A DNA stretch of 64,000 nucleotides from DP-19 sp036496285. GTDB taxonomy: Bacteria; Desulfobacterota; Binatia; UTPRO1. The position numbers and the translations under genes were made by a program. The DNA lies in the NCBI GenBank assembly GCA_036496285.1, contig DASXLI010000038.1, positions 1 through 64,000 of the forward strand, written 5' to 3'. The notes beneath the pieces were generated by a model. It made no database searches, was not told the DNA's origin, and saw only the letters and a list, made by a program, of their open reading frames with translations. Positions 1 to 7,789 of this stretch are shown one piece after another (the stretch's first letter is position 1; every line of letters begins with the position of its first letter).

Positions 1-540
1 GACGCCCTTGGCGCTCGGGACGAAAATGAAGTCCGGCCGCAGGAGGTCGAGGGTGTGCGGACCGAACTGGTCGGTCACGGTCACGTTCCGCAGGCGCTCG
101 AATCGCGGCGAGCGCTGCACGATGCGATAGCCGACGAGGTGATCGGGATCCATCGCGGCCGCCGGATTTTCGGTGTTCTTGTCGGCCGGGGCGCACAGAC
201 GCTTCGGGGCGCCAACGGCGACCGTGCCCGGACCGAATACGTCGTCGAGCGTGACGGTGATACGGGGCGCCGTTCCGCCGTGCGACTCGTAGCAGGAGAA
301 ATGATCGAGCGGCACGGCCTGCGCCGTCCCTGCCGGGGTCGGTGTCCCGGAGTCCGTCGCGGTCGGTGTCGGCGTGAGGCTCGGCTGTGGACCGCCCGCC
401 GAGGTCGTGCGCCCGTCGAGCAGCGCGCCGCCGAGCAGCATCGCGGCGGCAAGCATCAGCACGACGGCGGCCGAGATCCCGCTCGAGGCTCCGGCGAGCT
501 GGCGGGGACGGAGCGAACGACGGCGATCCTCAGTCTTCAT
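1..540 (-). CDS. Secreted or membrane-anchored protein with a Cys-containing repeat domain (C-terminus cut by window edge)
   Basis: This reading frame stays open from an ATG at 540 to the window edge (180 codons visible). A good ribosome site (AGGAG, seven bases before the ATG) supports the start. The N-terminus is basic, followed by a hydrophobic stretch (about residues 22-41), so it is exported or anchored. A Thr/Pro-rich linker (about 51-75) leads into a domain from about residue 76 that begins VPLDHFSCYE and continues with motifs such as RLCAPADKN, DPDHLVGYRI and TVTDQFGP. This pattern resembles a repeat domain seen in many secreted proteins of uncultured Deltaproteobacteria-like genomes (I believe the one called DUF7450); the family name is from memory. 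The usual Cys in DHLVCY is Gly here. Function is unknown. Confidence 0.75.
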   Translation of the reverse strand, partial: MKTEDRRRSLRPRQLAGASSGISAAVVLMLAAAMLLGGALLDGRTTSAGGPQPSLTPTPTATDSGTPTPAGTAQAVPLDHFSCYESHGGTAPRITVTLDDVFGPGTVAVGAPKRLCAPADKNTENPAAAMDPDHLVGYRIVQRSPRFERLRNVTVTDQFGPHTLDLLRPDFIFVPSAKGV

Positions 541-586
541 GGCGATCTCCTGGGGAAGTGGACGTGGTCATCGAATGCCGCCGCAT

Positions 587-615
587 CGCATGCGCTCGCG
601 CAATGCGCACGTCAA
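587..615 (-). promoter_or_regulatory. Possible promoter of the secreted protein gene
   Basis: A TTGACG -35-like box lies at 610-615 on the minus strand. The matching -10 position (about 587-592) is only weakly conserved (CATGCG). The 541-751 stretch between hisG and this gene holds no other gene; a 12-bp palindrome at 735-746 lies just behind the hisG stop. Confidence 0.25.
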
Positions 616-751
616 CACTTTTTTCATCCGCCGGGAGTCGCACGCCGACATTGGGCCCACGTGGCCGCAGGTGGAGCGCAAACGCTCGTGCGCGGGTCAA
701 CCGCGAGCCGGAGTCGCGGCACCATCGGCGGACGCGGACGCGTCCGGCCGC

Positions 752-1624
752 TCAGATCACTTTGTTGAGCGGATACTCGATGATGCCAACGGCGCCCGCG
801 CGCAGCAGCTGCGGAATCAGCTCGCGCACGACGCTTTCCGCGATGACGCTCTCGACGGAAAGCCAGTCCGTCCCGTAGAGGTTCGAGACGGTTGGCGCGG
901 TAATGCTCGGGAGCAACCTGACGATCGTCTCGAGTTGCGCCTTCGGGGCGTTCAACTTGAGGCCGACCTGCATCTCCGCCTGGAGCGCGCCGAGCAGAAG
1001 GAGGCCGATCTGCTCGATCTTCTCGCGCTTCCACGGATCGGCGAGCGCGGTGTGGTTGGCGATGAGCTGGGGATTCGACTGGAAGAGCTCGCAGACGATG
1101 CGGAGCCCGTTGGCGCGTAGCGTGCTGCCGGTCTCGGTGACCTCGACGATCGCGTCGACGAGCCCCTCGGCGGCCTTCGCCTCGGTGGCGCCCCACGAGA
1201 ACTCGACGTCGACGGCGATCTTGCGCTCCGCGAAGAACCGGCGCGTGTAGTTGACGAGCTCGGTCGCGATCTTCTTGCCCTGGAGATCCTCGGGCCGCTG
1301 CACCGGCGAGCGCTCGGGCACGACGAGCACCCAGCGCGTCGGCCGCAGCGAGGCCTTCGAGTAGACGAGGTCGCGCATCACCTCGACCTTGGAGTCGTTC
1401 TCGATGATCCAGTCGTGGCCGGTGATGCCGGCGTCGAGCGTGCCCGACTCGACGTAGCGCGCCATCTCCTGGGCGCGGATCAGGTTGCAGCGCAGCGCCG
1501 GATCGTCGACGGACGGGAAGTAGCTGCGATCGCCGCCCTTGATCCGCCAGCCGCTCTTGCGGAACAGCTCGACGGTGGCCTCCTCGAGGCTGCCCTTCGG
1601 GATGCCGAGCCGCAGGACGCTCAT
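752..1624 (-). CDS. hisG: ATP phosphoribosyltransferase, long form
   Basis: HisG catalyses the first step of histidine synthesis, condensing ATP with PRPP. The protein (290 aa) starts MSVLRLGIPKGSLEE, the typical HisG N-terminus. It carries the two periplasmic-binding-like lobes plus a C-terminal regulatory ACT/PII-like domain (about residues 205-290), so it is the long, hexameric form that does not need HisZ and is normally inhibited by histidine. Its ATG overlaps the hisI stop by four bases (ATGA), so the pair is translationally coupled. A longer frame exists upstream, but that part only shadows hisI. Other his genes are not in the window. Confidence 0.96.
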   Translation of the reverse strand: MSVLRLGIPKGSLEEATVELFRKSGWRIKGGDRSYFPSVDDPALRCNLIRAQEMARYVESGTLDAGITGHDWIIENDSKVEVMRDLVYSKASLRPTRWVLVVPERSPVQRPEDLQGKKIATELVNYTRRFFAERKIAVDVEFSWGATEAKAAEGLVDAIVEVTETGSTLRANGLRIVCELFQSNPQLIANHTALADPWKREKIEQIGLLLLGALQAEMQVGLKLNAPKAQLETIVRLLPSITAPTVSNLYGTDWLSVESVIAESVVRELIPQLLRAGAVGIIEYPLNKVI

Positions 1625-2007
1625 GACTTCTTCGGGTAGAGCGTGGCGGGATCGACGACGCGCTCGGCGACGACGCGCCACGCGTCGCCGTCCAGGCGGC
1701 GGAAGAAGCAGCTCTCGTAGCCCTCGTGGCACGCGGCGCCGCCCTGCTGCACCACGCGCAGCAGGACCGTGTCGCCGTCGCAGTCGACGTGGATCGCGCG
1801 CACGAGCTGGCGATGGCCGGAGGTCTCGCCCTTCACCCAGAAGTCGCGGCGCGAGCGGCTCCAGTAGGTCGCGTAGCCGCTCGCGACGGTACGCTCGAAG
1901 GCGGCGCGGTTCATGTAGGCCAGCATCAGGACGGTACCGCTGGCGTCATCCTGTACGACGACGGGGACGAGGCCGTCGCCCTTGCCGAAATCGATCACGT
2001 CGGACAT
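1621..2007 (-). CDS. hisI: Phosphoribosyl-AMP cyclohydrolase
   Basis: HisI hydrolyses phosphoribosyl-AMP, the third step of histidine synthesis. The 128-aa protein has the family core: MLAYMNRAAFERT near the N-terminus, YWSRSRRDFWVKGETSGH in the middle, the metal-binding Asp pair in VDCDGDT, and the Cys/His ligands in GGAACHEGYESCFFR. It is the monofunctional form, with no PRA-PH (HisE) domain. It is the first gene of a hisI-hisG unit and is divergent from lpxD. The ATG at 2007 has no convincing ribosome site but has a promoter-like box 7 bases upstream, which would fit a leaderless message. Confidence 0.96.
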   Translation of the reverse strand: MSDVIDFGKGDGLVPVVVQDDASGTVLMLAYMNRAAFERTVASGYATYWSRSRRDFWVKGETSGHRQLVRAIHVDCDGDTVLLRVVQQGGAACHEGYESCFFRRLDGDAWRVVAERVVDPATLYPKKS

Positions 2008-2014
2008 CCGCCCA

Positions 2015-2043
2015 TGTGTACAATAGGGTGTGGAGGCCGGCAA
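2015..2043 (-). promoter_or_regulatory. Candidate hisI-hisG promoter
   Basis: TTGCCG (2038-2043), a 17-base spacer and TACACA (2015-2020) on the minus strand. The -10 box ends 7 bases before the hisI ATG, so transcription would start at or next to the start codon. Confidence 0.38.
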
Positions 2044-2127
2044 ATTCGCCAGGCGTGGGCGTGTGGTCCGGTTTGCGGGAGCCGGCGGGTTTCGCGTAAA
2101 GCACGAGCCGATGGCGGCGCGCGACGC

Positions 2128-3156
2128 ATGAAGCTCGCGGAACTGGCCGAACGTCTCCGCTGCGAGCTGCGTGGTGACGGCACGATCGAGATTCGCGCCG
2201 TGCGCGCGCTCGAGGAGGCCGGGGAGGGCGATGTCGGGTTCCTCGCGAACCCGCGCTACGCCGGCCAGGCGGCGGCCACCAGGGCGTCGGCGGTGATCGT
2301 CGCGGCGGATGCCGGCGAGCTGCCGTGCGCGACCTTGCGGACGGCGAATCCCTATCTCGCGTTCGCCGAGGCGCTCGGTCTCTTCCACGTGCCGCGCCGG
2401 CCACCGCCAGGCATCCATTCCACGGCGGTGGTCGCCGCGACGGCGCGCGTCGCCGAGCCGGTCTCGATCGGCGCCCACGCGGTGATTGGCGAGGACGTCG
2501 AGATCGGTCCGGGCGGCGTCCTTCATCCCCACGTGACGATCTACCCCGGCGTGCGCATCGGCCGGGACTTCACCGCGCACGCGGGCGTCGTCGTGCGCGA
2601 GGACGTCGTGATCGGCGACCGGGTGACCCTGCACGCGGGTGTCGTGCTCGGTGCCGACGGCTTCGGTTTCGCCCCGACGCCGCAAGGGGCGGTGAAGATT
2701 CCCCAGACGGGCATCGTCGTCGTCGAGGACGACGTCGAGATCGGCGCCAACACCACCGTCGACCGCGCGACGCTCGGCGCGACCGTGATCCGCCGCGGCG
2801 CCAAGCTCGACAACCTGGTGATGGTCGGCCACAACTGCGAGGTCGGGGCGCACTCGTTCCTTGCGGCCCAGGTCGGTCTCGCCGGCTCGACGAAGATCGG
2901 GCGCGGCGTGCAGATGGGCGGACAGGCCGGGGCCGCCGGCCACCTCACGATCGGCGACGGCGTGCAGGTCGTCGCGCAGAGCGGGGTGCCGAACTCGGTG
3001 CCGGCCGGACGGATCGTCGGCGGCTATCCGGCGATCGAGGTGACGCGCTGGCGCCGCGCCTCCGCGGCGCTCCTGCGCCTCCCGGCGCTCCTCCAGCGGG
3101 TGCGTCGTCTCGAGCGGGCTGTCCTGGGCCGCGCCGACCGGGACGACGGCGACTGA
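2128..3156 (+). CDS. lpxD: UDP-3-O-acylglucosamine N-acyltransferase
   Basis: LpxD adds the second, N-linked 3-hydroxyacyl chain in lipid A synthesis, using acyl-ACP, in the cytoplasm. The 342-aa protein has the usual N-terminal uridine-binding domain (about 1-100) followed by a left-handed beta-helix of hexapeptide repeats (about 100-300). It contains the catalytic-His context MVGHNCEVGAHSFLAAQVG and ends with the helical tail that trimerises. Length is normal for the family (about 340). It stands alone, divergent from hisI, rather than with lpxA, fabZ or bamA as in many Gram-negatives. ATG 2128 is chosen because the family N-terminus MKLAELAERL starts there; the longer frame upstream is shadow. 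Confidence 0.96.
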   Translation: MKLAELAERLRCELRGDGTIEIRAVRALEEAGEGDVGFLANPRYAGQAAATRASAVIVAADAGELPCATLRTANPYLAFAEALGLFHVPRRPPPGIHSTAVVAATARVAEPVSIGAHAVIGEDVEIGPGGVLHPHVTIYPGVRIGRDFTAHAGVVVREDVVIGDRVTLHAGVVLGADGFGFAPTPQGAVKIPQTGIVVVEDDVEIGANTTVDRATLGATVIRRGAKLDNLVMVGHNCEVGAHSFLAAQVGLAGSTKIGRGVQMGGQAGAAGHLTIGDGVQVVAQSGVPNSVPAGRIVGGYPAIEVTRWRRASAALLRLPALLQRVRRLERAVLGRADRDDGD

Positions 3157-3185
3157 GCGGCGCCCGGGCCTCCCGGCGAGCCCGC

Positions 3186-3215
3186 TTGTGCCCTCCGGCG
3201 GCCCGCACATATAAA
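3186..3215 (+). promoter_or_regulatory. Promoter of the yceD-rpmF-fab operon
   Basis: TTGTGC (3186-3191), an 18-base spacer and TATAAA (3210-3215). An AT-only hexamer stands out in this GC-rich DNA. Transcription would start near 3222, which rules out the ATG at 3215 (inside the -10 box) and supports ATG 3248 as the yceD start. Confidence 0.6.
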
Positions 3216-3247
3216 TGAGTGGGCGCGTCACGGCCGCGTCGGGACGT

Positions 3248-3784
3248 ATGAAGGTTCAACTCCACGATATCCTGGCCGTCCCCGCGGAGCTGGCGTACCG
3301 CGAGCCGGTCGCGGATCTGAACGGCATCCTGCGCAACGGCAGCAGCTGCGACTACGAGCTCGCGGAGCCGCTCGACGTCCAGGTCACGTTCTCGCGCTCG
3401 TTGCACGACCTCTTCTTCGAGGGACGGGTGCGGGGCGCCGCGACGGCGTTCTGCGCCCGCTGCCTCGCCGCCTTCCAGGCCGACGTCGACAAGGATTTCT
3501 CGGTCGTTCTGCGGCCCGAGAGCCGTTTGACGGGCGAGCAGGAGCTCAAGGCCGGCGATCTCGCGGACTCGTTCTATAGTGGAACGGAGGTCGACGTGAC
3601 GCGGCTCGTCTACGAGCAGGTGCTGCTTGCCTTGCCCACTCGGCCGCTCTGTGATGAAAAATGCCTCGGCCTGTGCCCTCAGTGCGGTGCGAACCGCAAC
3701 CTGACCGACTGCTCGTGTACCGTCGAAACCGGCGACCCACGGCTGGCGGTATTGCGCGGGCTGAAGATCGACGGCCCCCACTGA
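3248..3784 (+). CDS. yceD: YceD-family (DUF177) protein linked to 23S rRNA / L32
   Basis: A 178-aa DUF177 protein. The family almost always sits directly before rpmF, as here, and has been linked to 23S rRNA maturation or accumulation. Visible features are the N-terminal MKVQLHDI, a central CARCLAAF motif, and a C-terminal zinc-knuckle-like block CDEKCLGLCPQCGANRN. I chose ATG 3248 over the ATG at 3215, because the latter lies inside a strong -10 box and MKVQLHDI is the expected family start. It heads the long plus-strand operon; rpmF follows after 18 bases. Confidence 0.88.
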   Translation: MKVQLHDILAVPAELAYREPVADLNGILRNGSSCDYELAEPLDVQVTFSRSLHDLFFEGRVRGAATAFCARCLAAFQADVDKDFSVVLRPESRLTGEQELKAGDLADSFYSGTEVDVTRLVYEQVLLALPTRPLCDEKCLGLCPQCGANRNLTDCSCTVETGDPRLAVLRGLKIDGPH

Positions 3785-3802
3785 GGGCGCCGGGGAGGGG
3801 TC

Positions 3803-3985
3803 ATGGCGGTACCGAAGCGAAGAACCTCGAGCACGAAGCGTGACAAGCGGCGGGCGCACGACGCGCTCACGCCGGCCAGCTGGATCACCTGTCCGAGCTG
3901 CCAGGAGCCGATGCTGCGCCACCGCGCCTGCGCGCACTGCGGGGAGTATCGCGGTCGCAAGGTGCTCGCCGTCCAAGAGGCCTGA
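3803..3985 (+). CDS. rpmF: 50S ribosomal protein L32
   Basis: L32 is a small protein of the large ribosomal subunit. The 60-aa product begins MAVPKRRTSSTKRDKRRAHD, the classic L32 N-terminus, and carries the four-Cys zinc ribbon (CPSC near residue 30 and CAHC about 10 residues later). A GGGAGGGG ribosome site precedes the ATG. In most Gram-negatives plsX and fabH follow rpmF; here fabD follows directly. Confidence 0.97.
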   Translation: MAVPKRRTSSTKRDKRRAHDALTPASWITCPSCQEPMLRHRACAHCGEYRGRKVLAVQEA

Positions 3986-4016
3986 GGTCGGAGCCGACCC
4001 CGCGGCGCCGCAGGCC

Positions 4017-4949
4017 GTGCTGCCCTCCGTCCTCCTCTTTCCCGGTCAAGGCTCGCAGCGCGTCGGCATGGGCCGGCGATTGGCGAGCGAGCATCGCGCT
4101 GCGCGTCTCGCGTTCGAGGAGGCGGACGAGGCCCTCGGGGTGCGCCTCGGCCAGCTCTGCTTCGAGGGGCCGGAGGACGAGCTCGTCCGCACCGAGAACG
4201 CCCAGCCCGCGATCCTCGCAACCAGCATCGCGGGCTATCGCGCGGCCGCCGAGGCGGTCGGCCTCCACCCATCGTGGCTCGCCGGGCACAGCCTTGGCGA
4301 GTACAGCGCGCTCGTGGTCGCTGGCGCCCTCGGCTTCGCCGATGCGCTGCGATTGGTCCGTCTGCGCGGCCGGCTGATGCAGTCCGCGGTTCCCGAGGGC
4401 GTGGGCGCGATGGCCGCGGTGATCGGCCTCGCCGACGACGCGCTCGCCGGTGTCTGCGCGCGCGCGAGCGCGGGCGACGAGATCGTCGAGCCCGCCAACT
4501 TCAACGGCGCCGGCCAGATCGCGATCGCCGGCCACCGCGCCGCCGTCGATCGCGCCGTCGCGGCGGCCCGCGCGCTCGGCGCGCGCACGGTGGGGCTCGC
4601 GGTGAGCGCGCCGTTCCACTGCCGCCTGATGGCGCCGGCGGCGGAGGGGCTCGCGCGCGCGCTCGACGACGTCGAGATCGGCGCGCTCGCGCTGCCGGTC
4701 GTCGCCAACGTCGACGCGACGCCCAACGCCGACGCCGCACGCGTGCGCCGGCTCCTGGTCGAGCAGGTCACGGCCCCGGTCCGTTGGGCGCAATCGATGG
4801 CCGCGCTGGCCGAGCTCGGCTGCGTGCGCGCTTTCGAGATCGGTCCGGGACAGGTGCTGACGCGTCTCCTGCAGCGCATGCGGCTCGGGATCGAGGCGAG
4901 CGCCGCTGGCGAAGGCGAGGGCTGGGCCGCGCTCGCGAGCGTCGCGTGA
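4017..4949 (+). CDS. fabD: Malonyl-CoA:ACP transacylase
   Basis: FabD loads malonyl groups from CoA onto acyl carrier protein for fatty-acid synthesis. The protein has the N-terminal FPGQGSQ motif, the nucleophile elbow GHSLGEYSAL (Ser92) and the catalytic His in SAPFHCRL (His201), matching the usual family positions. It has no ATG in frame at the right place; GTG 4017 gives 310 aa, the normal size. The upstream extension lies over rpmF and is shadow. The stop overlaps the fabG start (GTGA). Confidence 0.95.
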   Translation: MLPSVLLFPGQGSQRVGMGRRLASEHRAARLAFEEADEALGVRLGQLCFEGPEDELVRTENAQPAILATSIAGYRAAAEAVGLHPSWLAGHSLGEYSALVVAGALGFADALRLVRLRGRLMQSAVPEGVGAMAAVIGLADDALAGVCARASAGDEIVEPANFNGAGQIAIAGHRAAVDRAVAAARALGARTVGLAVSAPFHCRLMAPAAEGLARALDDVEIGALALPVVANVDATPNADAARVRRLLVEQVTAPVRWAQSMAALAELGCVRAFEIGPGQVLTRLLQRMRLGIEASAAGEGEGWAALASVA

Positions 4950-5695
4950 GCGGCGTGCTCGAGGGCAAGCTTGCCCTCGTCACCGGTGCGTCGCGCGGCA
5001 TCGGCGCGGCGATTGCCCGTGATCTGGCGCGCGCCGGCGCGCGCGTCGTGGTGAACTATCGCGCCCGGCGCGACGCCGCCGACGCGGTGGTCGCGGAGAT
5101 CGCGGGCGCTGGCGGCCAGGCGGAAGCGGTCGGCTTCGACGTCGCCGATGCCGCGGGTGTCGAGACGGCCGTGAAGGATGTCGCGGCGCGCCTTGGCAAC
5201 GTGGAGATTCTAGTCAATAATGCCGGCGTTTCGGCGGATGGGCTCATCCTTCGGACGGGCGAGGAAGCGTGGGATCGGGTCCTCGACGTCAACCTCAAGG
5301 GGGTTTTCCACTGCACGAAGGCCGTCACGCGCGGCATGATGCGGGCCCGGACCGGCCGGATCATCAACGTGAGCTCCGTCGCCGGCTTCATGGGTAATAC
5401 GGGACAAGCGACGTATGCGGCCGCGAAGGCAGGCGTGATCGGCTTCACGAAGGCCGCGGCCCGCGAGCTCGCATCGCGTGAAATTACGGTAAACGCCGTC
5501 GCGCCGGGACTCATCGCGACGGACATGTTAGAGGGCATGCAGGCCGCCGCGCGTGACATGGTGACGGCGCTCATACCGTTGCAGCGTCTCGGACGGCCGG
5601 AAGACGTCGCGGCGGCAGTGACCTTTCTCGCCGGCCCGGGTGGAGCGTACATCACCGGCCAGGTCATTCACGTGAACGGCGGATTGTACGTGTGA
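4946..5695 (+). CDS. fabG: 3-oxoacyl-ACP reductase
   Basis: FabG reduces 3-oxoacyl-ACP with NADPH in each elongation round. The 249-aa short-chain dehydrogenase has the cofactor loop TGASRGIG (residues 13-20), the NNAG motif, the catalytic Ser in NVSSVAG and YxxxK in TYAAAKAG, and ends GGLYV. The GTG start at 4946 overlaps the fabD stop by four bases. acpP follows after nine bases, so fabD-fabG-acpP form one coupled block. Confidence 0.96.
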   Translation: MSGVLEGKLALVTGASRGIGAAIARDLARAGARVVVNYRARRDAADAVVAEIAGAGGQAEAVGFDVADAAGVETAVKDVAARLGNVEILVNNAGVSADGLILRTGEEAWDRVLDVNLKGVFHCTKAVTRGMMRARTGRIINVSSVAGFMGNTGQATYAAAKAGVIGFTKAAARELASREITVNAVAPGLIATDMLEGMQAAARDMVTALIPLQRLGRPEDVAAAVTFLAGPGGAYITGQVIHVNGGLYV

Positions 5696-5704
5696 GGAGG
5701 AAGC

Positions 5705-5941
5705 ATGGCGTCTCCGGTTGAGACCAAGGTACGGGAAATCATCTGCGAGCAGCTCGGCGTGAGCGAGGAAGAGGTCACGCCGGAAGCCTCGTTCATCGAG
5801 GACCTCGGCGCCGACTCGCTCGACATCGTCGAGCTGGTGATGGCGCTGGAGGAAGAGTACGAGATGGAGATCTCCGACGAGGACGCGGAGAAGATCCGGA
5901 CCGTCCAGGACGTCGTGAACTACATCGAAAGCCACAAGTGA
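5705..5941 (+). CDS. acpP: Acyl carrier protein
   Basis: The carrier of growing fatty-acyl chains. The 78-aa acidic protein has the phosphopantetheine-attachment motif GADSLDIVELVM, with Ser as the modified residue. A strong ribosome site (GAGGAGG) precedes the ATG, as expected for a very abundant protein. fabF, the usual next gene, is absent; glyA follows after 18 bases. Confidence 0.98.
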   Translation: MASPVETKVREIICEQLGVSEEEVTPEASFIEDLGADSLDIVELVMALEEEYEMEISDEDAEKIRTVQDVVNYIESHK

Positions 5942-5959
5942 TCAGGCCTCCGCGCGTCG

Positions 5960-7204
5960 ATGACTAGTCAGCTGGAGCGCACCGATCCCGAGGTCTTCGC
6001 GTCGATCGAGCGCGAGGCGCAGCGCCAGCGCGACAACCTCGAGCTGATCGCGTCGGAGAACATCGTCAGCGAGGCGGTGCTCGAGGCCCAGGGGTCGGTC
6101 CTCACCAACAAGTACGCCGAGGGCTACCCCGGGAAGCGCTACTACGGCGGCTGCGAGTTCGTCGACGAGATCGAACGGTTGGCGATCGCGCGCGCCTGCG
6201 AGTTGTTCGGCGCGGAGCACGCCAACGTGCAGGCGCACTCCGGCTCGCAGGCGAACATGGCCGTATACTTCTCGCAGCTGGCGCCGGGCGACACCATTCT
6301 CGCGATGAACCTGAGCCACGGCGGCCACCTCACTCACGGCAGCCCGGTCAACTTTTCCGGCAAGTTCTTCAAGATCGTCCCGTACGGCGTGCGCGAGTCC
6401 GATCAGCGCCTCGACTACGACCAGCTCGCGGCGCTCGCCCGCGAGCATCGCCCGAAGCTGATCGTCGCCGGCTACAGCGCCTATCCGCGCGAGCTCGACT
6501 TCAAGGCCTTCCGCGCCGCCGCCGACGAGGGCGGCGCGCTCCTCATGACCGACATGGCGCACTTCGCCGGTCTGGTCGCGGCGGGCATCCATCCGTCCCC
6601 GGTGCCGTACTGCGACTTCGTCACCTCGACGACGCACAAGACGCTGCGCGGCCCGCGCGGCGGCCTGATCCTCTGCCCCGAGCGCCATGCGAAGGCCCTC
6701 AACTCGTCGATCTTTCCCGGCAACCAGGGCGGGCCGCTGATGCACGTCATCGCCGCCAAGGCGGTCGCGTTCAAGGAGGCGCTCTCGCCGGCGTTCAAGG
6801 ACTATCAGCGGCAGATCGTCGCCAACGCCAAGGCGCTCGCGGCGGCGCTGATCGAGCGTGGCTTCCGCCTGCTGACCGGGGGCACCGACGTCCACCTCAT
6901 GATGCTCGACCTGCGCGGCAGCGAGCTCACCGGCAAGATCGCCGAGGAGACGCTCGACAAGGCTCGCATCACCGTGAACAAGAACACGGTGCCGTTCGAC
7001 ACCCGCTCGCCGATGGTGACGAGCGGCGTGCGCATTGGCACCCCGGCGGTCACCACGCGCGGCATGCGCGAGCCCGAGATGGCGCAGATCGCCGACGTGA
7101 TCGCCCGCGCGCTCCAGCACGTCGGCGACGACGCCGCGCTTGCGGCGATCGGCGACCAGGTCGCCGCGCTCTGCCGACGCTTTCCGATCTACGCCAAACG
7201 GTGA
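5960..7204 (+). CDS. glyA: Serine hydroxymethyltransferase
   Basis: GlyA is a PLP enzyme that converts serine and tetrahydrofolate to glycine and methylene-tetrahydrofolate. The 414-aa protein has the characteristic LIASENIVSEAVLEAQGS and YAEGYPGKRYYGGC segments, the PLP-Lys region TSTTHKTLRGPRGG, and the C-terminal TPAVTTRGM. Length is normal. It lies in the middle of the plus-strand operon, between acpP and nrdR. Confidence 0.98.
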   Translation: MTSQLERTDPEVFASIEREAQRQRDNLELIASENIVSEAVLEAQGSVLTNKYAEGYPGKRYYGGCEFVDEIERLAIARACELFGAEHANVQAHSGSQANMAVYFSQLAPGDTILAMNLSHGGHLTHGSPVNFSGKFFKIVPYGVRESDQRLDYDQLAALAREHRPKLIVAGYSAYPRELDFKAFRAAADEGGALLMTDMAHFAGLVAAGIHPSPVPYCDFVTSTTHKTLRGPRGGLILCPERHAKALNSSIFPGNQGGPLMHVIAAKAVAFKEALSPAFKDYQRQIVANAKALAAALIERGFRLLTGGTDVHLMMLDLRGSELTGKIAEETLDKARITVNKNTVPFDTRSPMVTSGVRIGTPAVTTRGMREPEMAQIADVIARALQHVGDDAALAAIGDQVAALCRRFPIYAKR

Positions 7205-7258
7205 GCGCGGCGTGAGCGACGCGCGCGATCCCGGGCATCGGCGTCGCGGAGCCGCGCG

Positions 7259-7786
7259 TTGAAGTGCCCGTTCTGTCGCGACCTCGAGAACAAGGTCATC
7301 GACTCGCGTCTCGCCCAGGAGGGCGACGTGATCCGCCGCCGGCGGGAGTGCCTCGAATGCCATCGGCGCTTCACCACCTACGAGCGCGCCGAGGATGCGC
7401 TGCCGATGGTGGTGAAGAAGGACGGCCGGCGCGAGAGCTTCGACCGGATGAAGATCGTCGCCGGCCTGAAGCGCGCCTGCGAGAAGCGGCCGGTCTCGAT
7501 GGAGCAGATCGAGGCGATCGTCGACCGCATCGAGCGCCGGCTCCAGGAGCGCGGCGAGCGCGAGCTGCAGAGCTCGGCCGTGGGCGAGGCGGTGATGCGT
7601 GAGCTGCACGGCCTCGACACCGTCGCGTACGTGCGCTTCGCCTCCGTCTACCGCTCGTTCCAGGACATCGGCGAGTTCATGGAGGAGCTCGAGCAGCTGA
7701 TCAAGGAGCGCCGGGGCGAGCGGCAAGTGGACAAGCCGGCGCGCGCCCGCGGCGAGACGCGCGCCCGCAAGCCGCGGGCGCGCTGA
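7259..7786 (+). CDS. nrdR: Transcriptional repressor NrdR
   Basis: NrdR represses ribonucleotide reductase genes in response to ATP/dATP. The protein starts at TTG 7259 (175 aa), giving the conserved MKCPFCRDLENKVIDSR. Zinc ligands are Cys3, Cys6, Cys31 and Cys34. The ATP-cone domain covers about residues 47-137 (KKDGRRESFDRMKI onward). A basic tail of about 25 residues (RARGETRARKPRAR) extends beyond the usual end. The order glyA-nrdR-ribD is common in many bacteria. Confidence 0.96.
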   Translation: MKCPFCRDLENKVIDSRLAQEGDVIRRRRECLECHRRFTTYERAEDALPMVVKKDGRRESFDRMKIVAGLKRACEKRPVSMEQIEAIVDRIERRLQERGERELQSSAVGEAVMRELHGLDTVAYVRFASVYRSFQDIGEFMEELEQLIKERRGERQVDKPARARGETRARKPRAR

Positions 7787-7789
7787 GCC

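Noticed and set aside
735..746. CGGACGCGTCCG palindrome as hisG terminator
   Set aside because: It is a palindrome with no loop or T-tract and is likely by chance in this base composition.
3840..4016. N-terminal extension of FabD from an ATG at 3840
   Set aside because: The extra 59 residues lie over rpmF in another frame and are Arg/Ser/Cys-rich. GTG 4017 gives the normal FabD length and catalytic residue positions.
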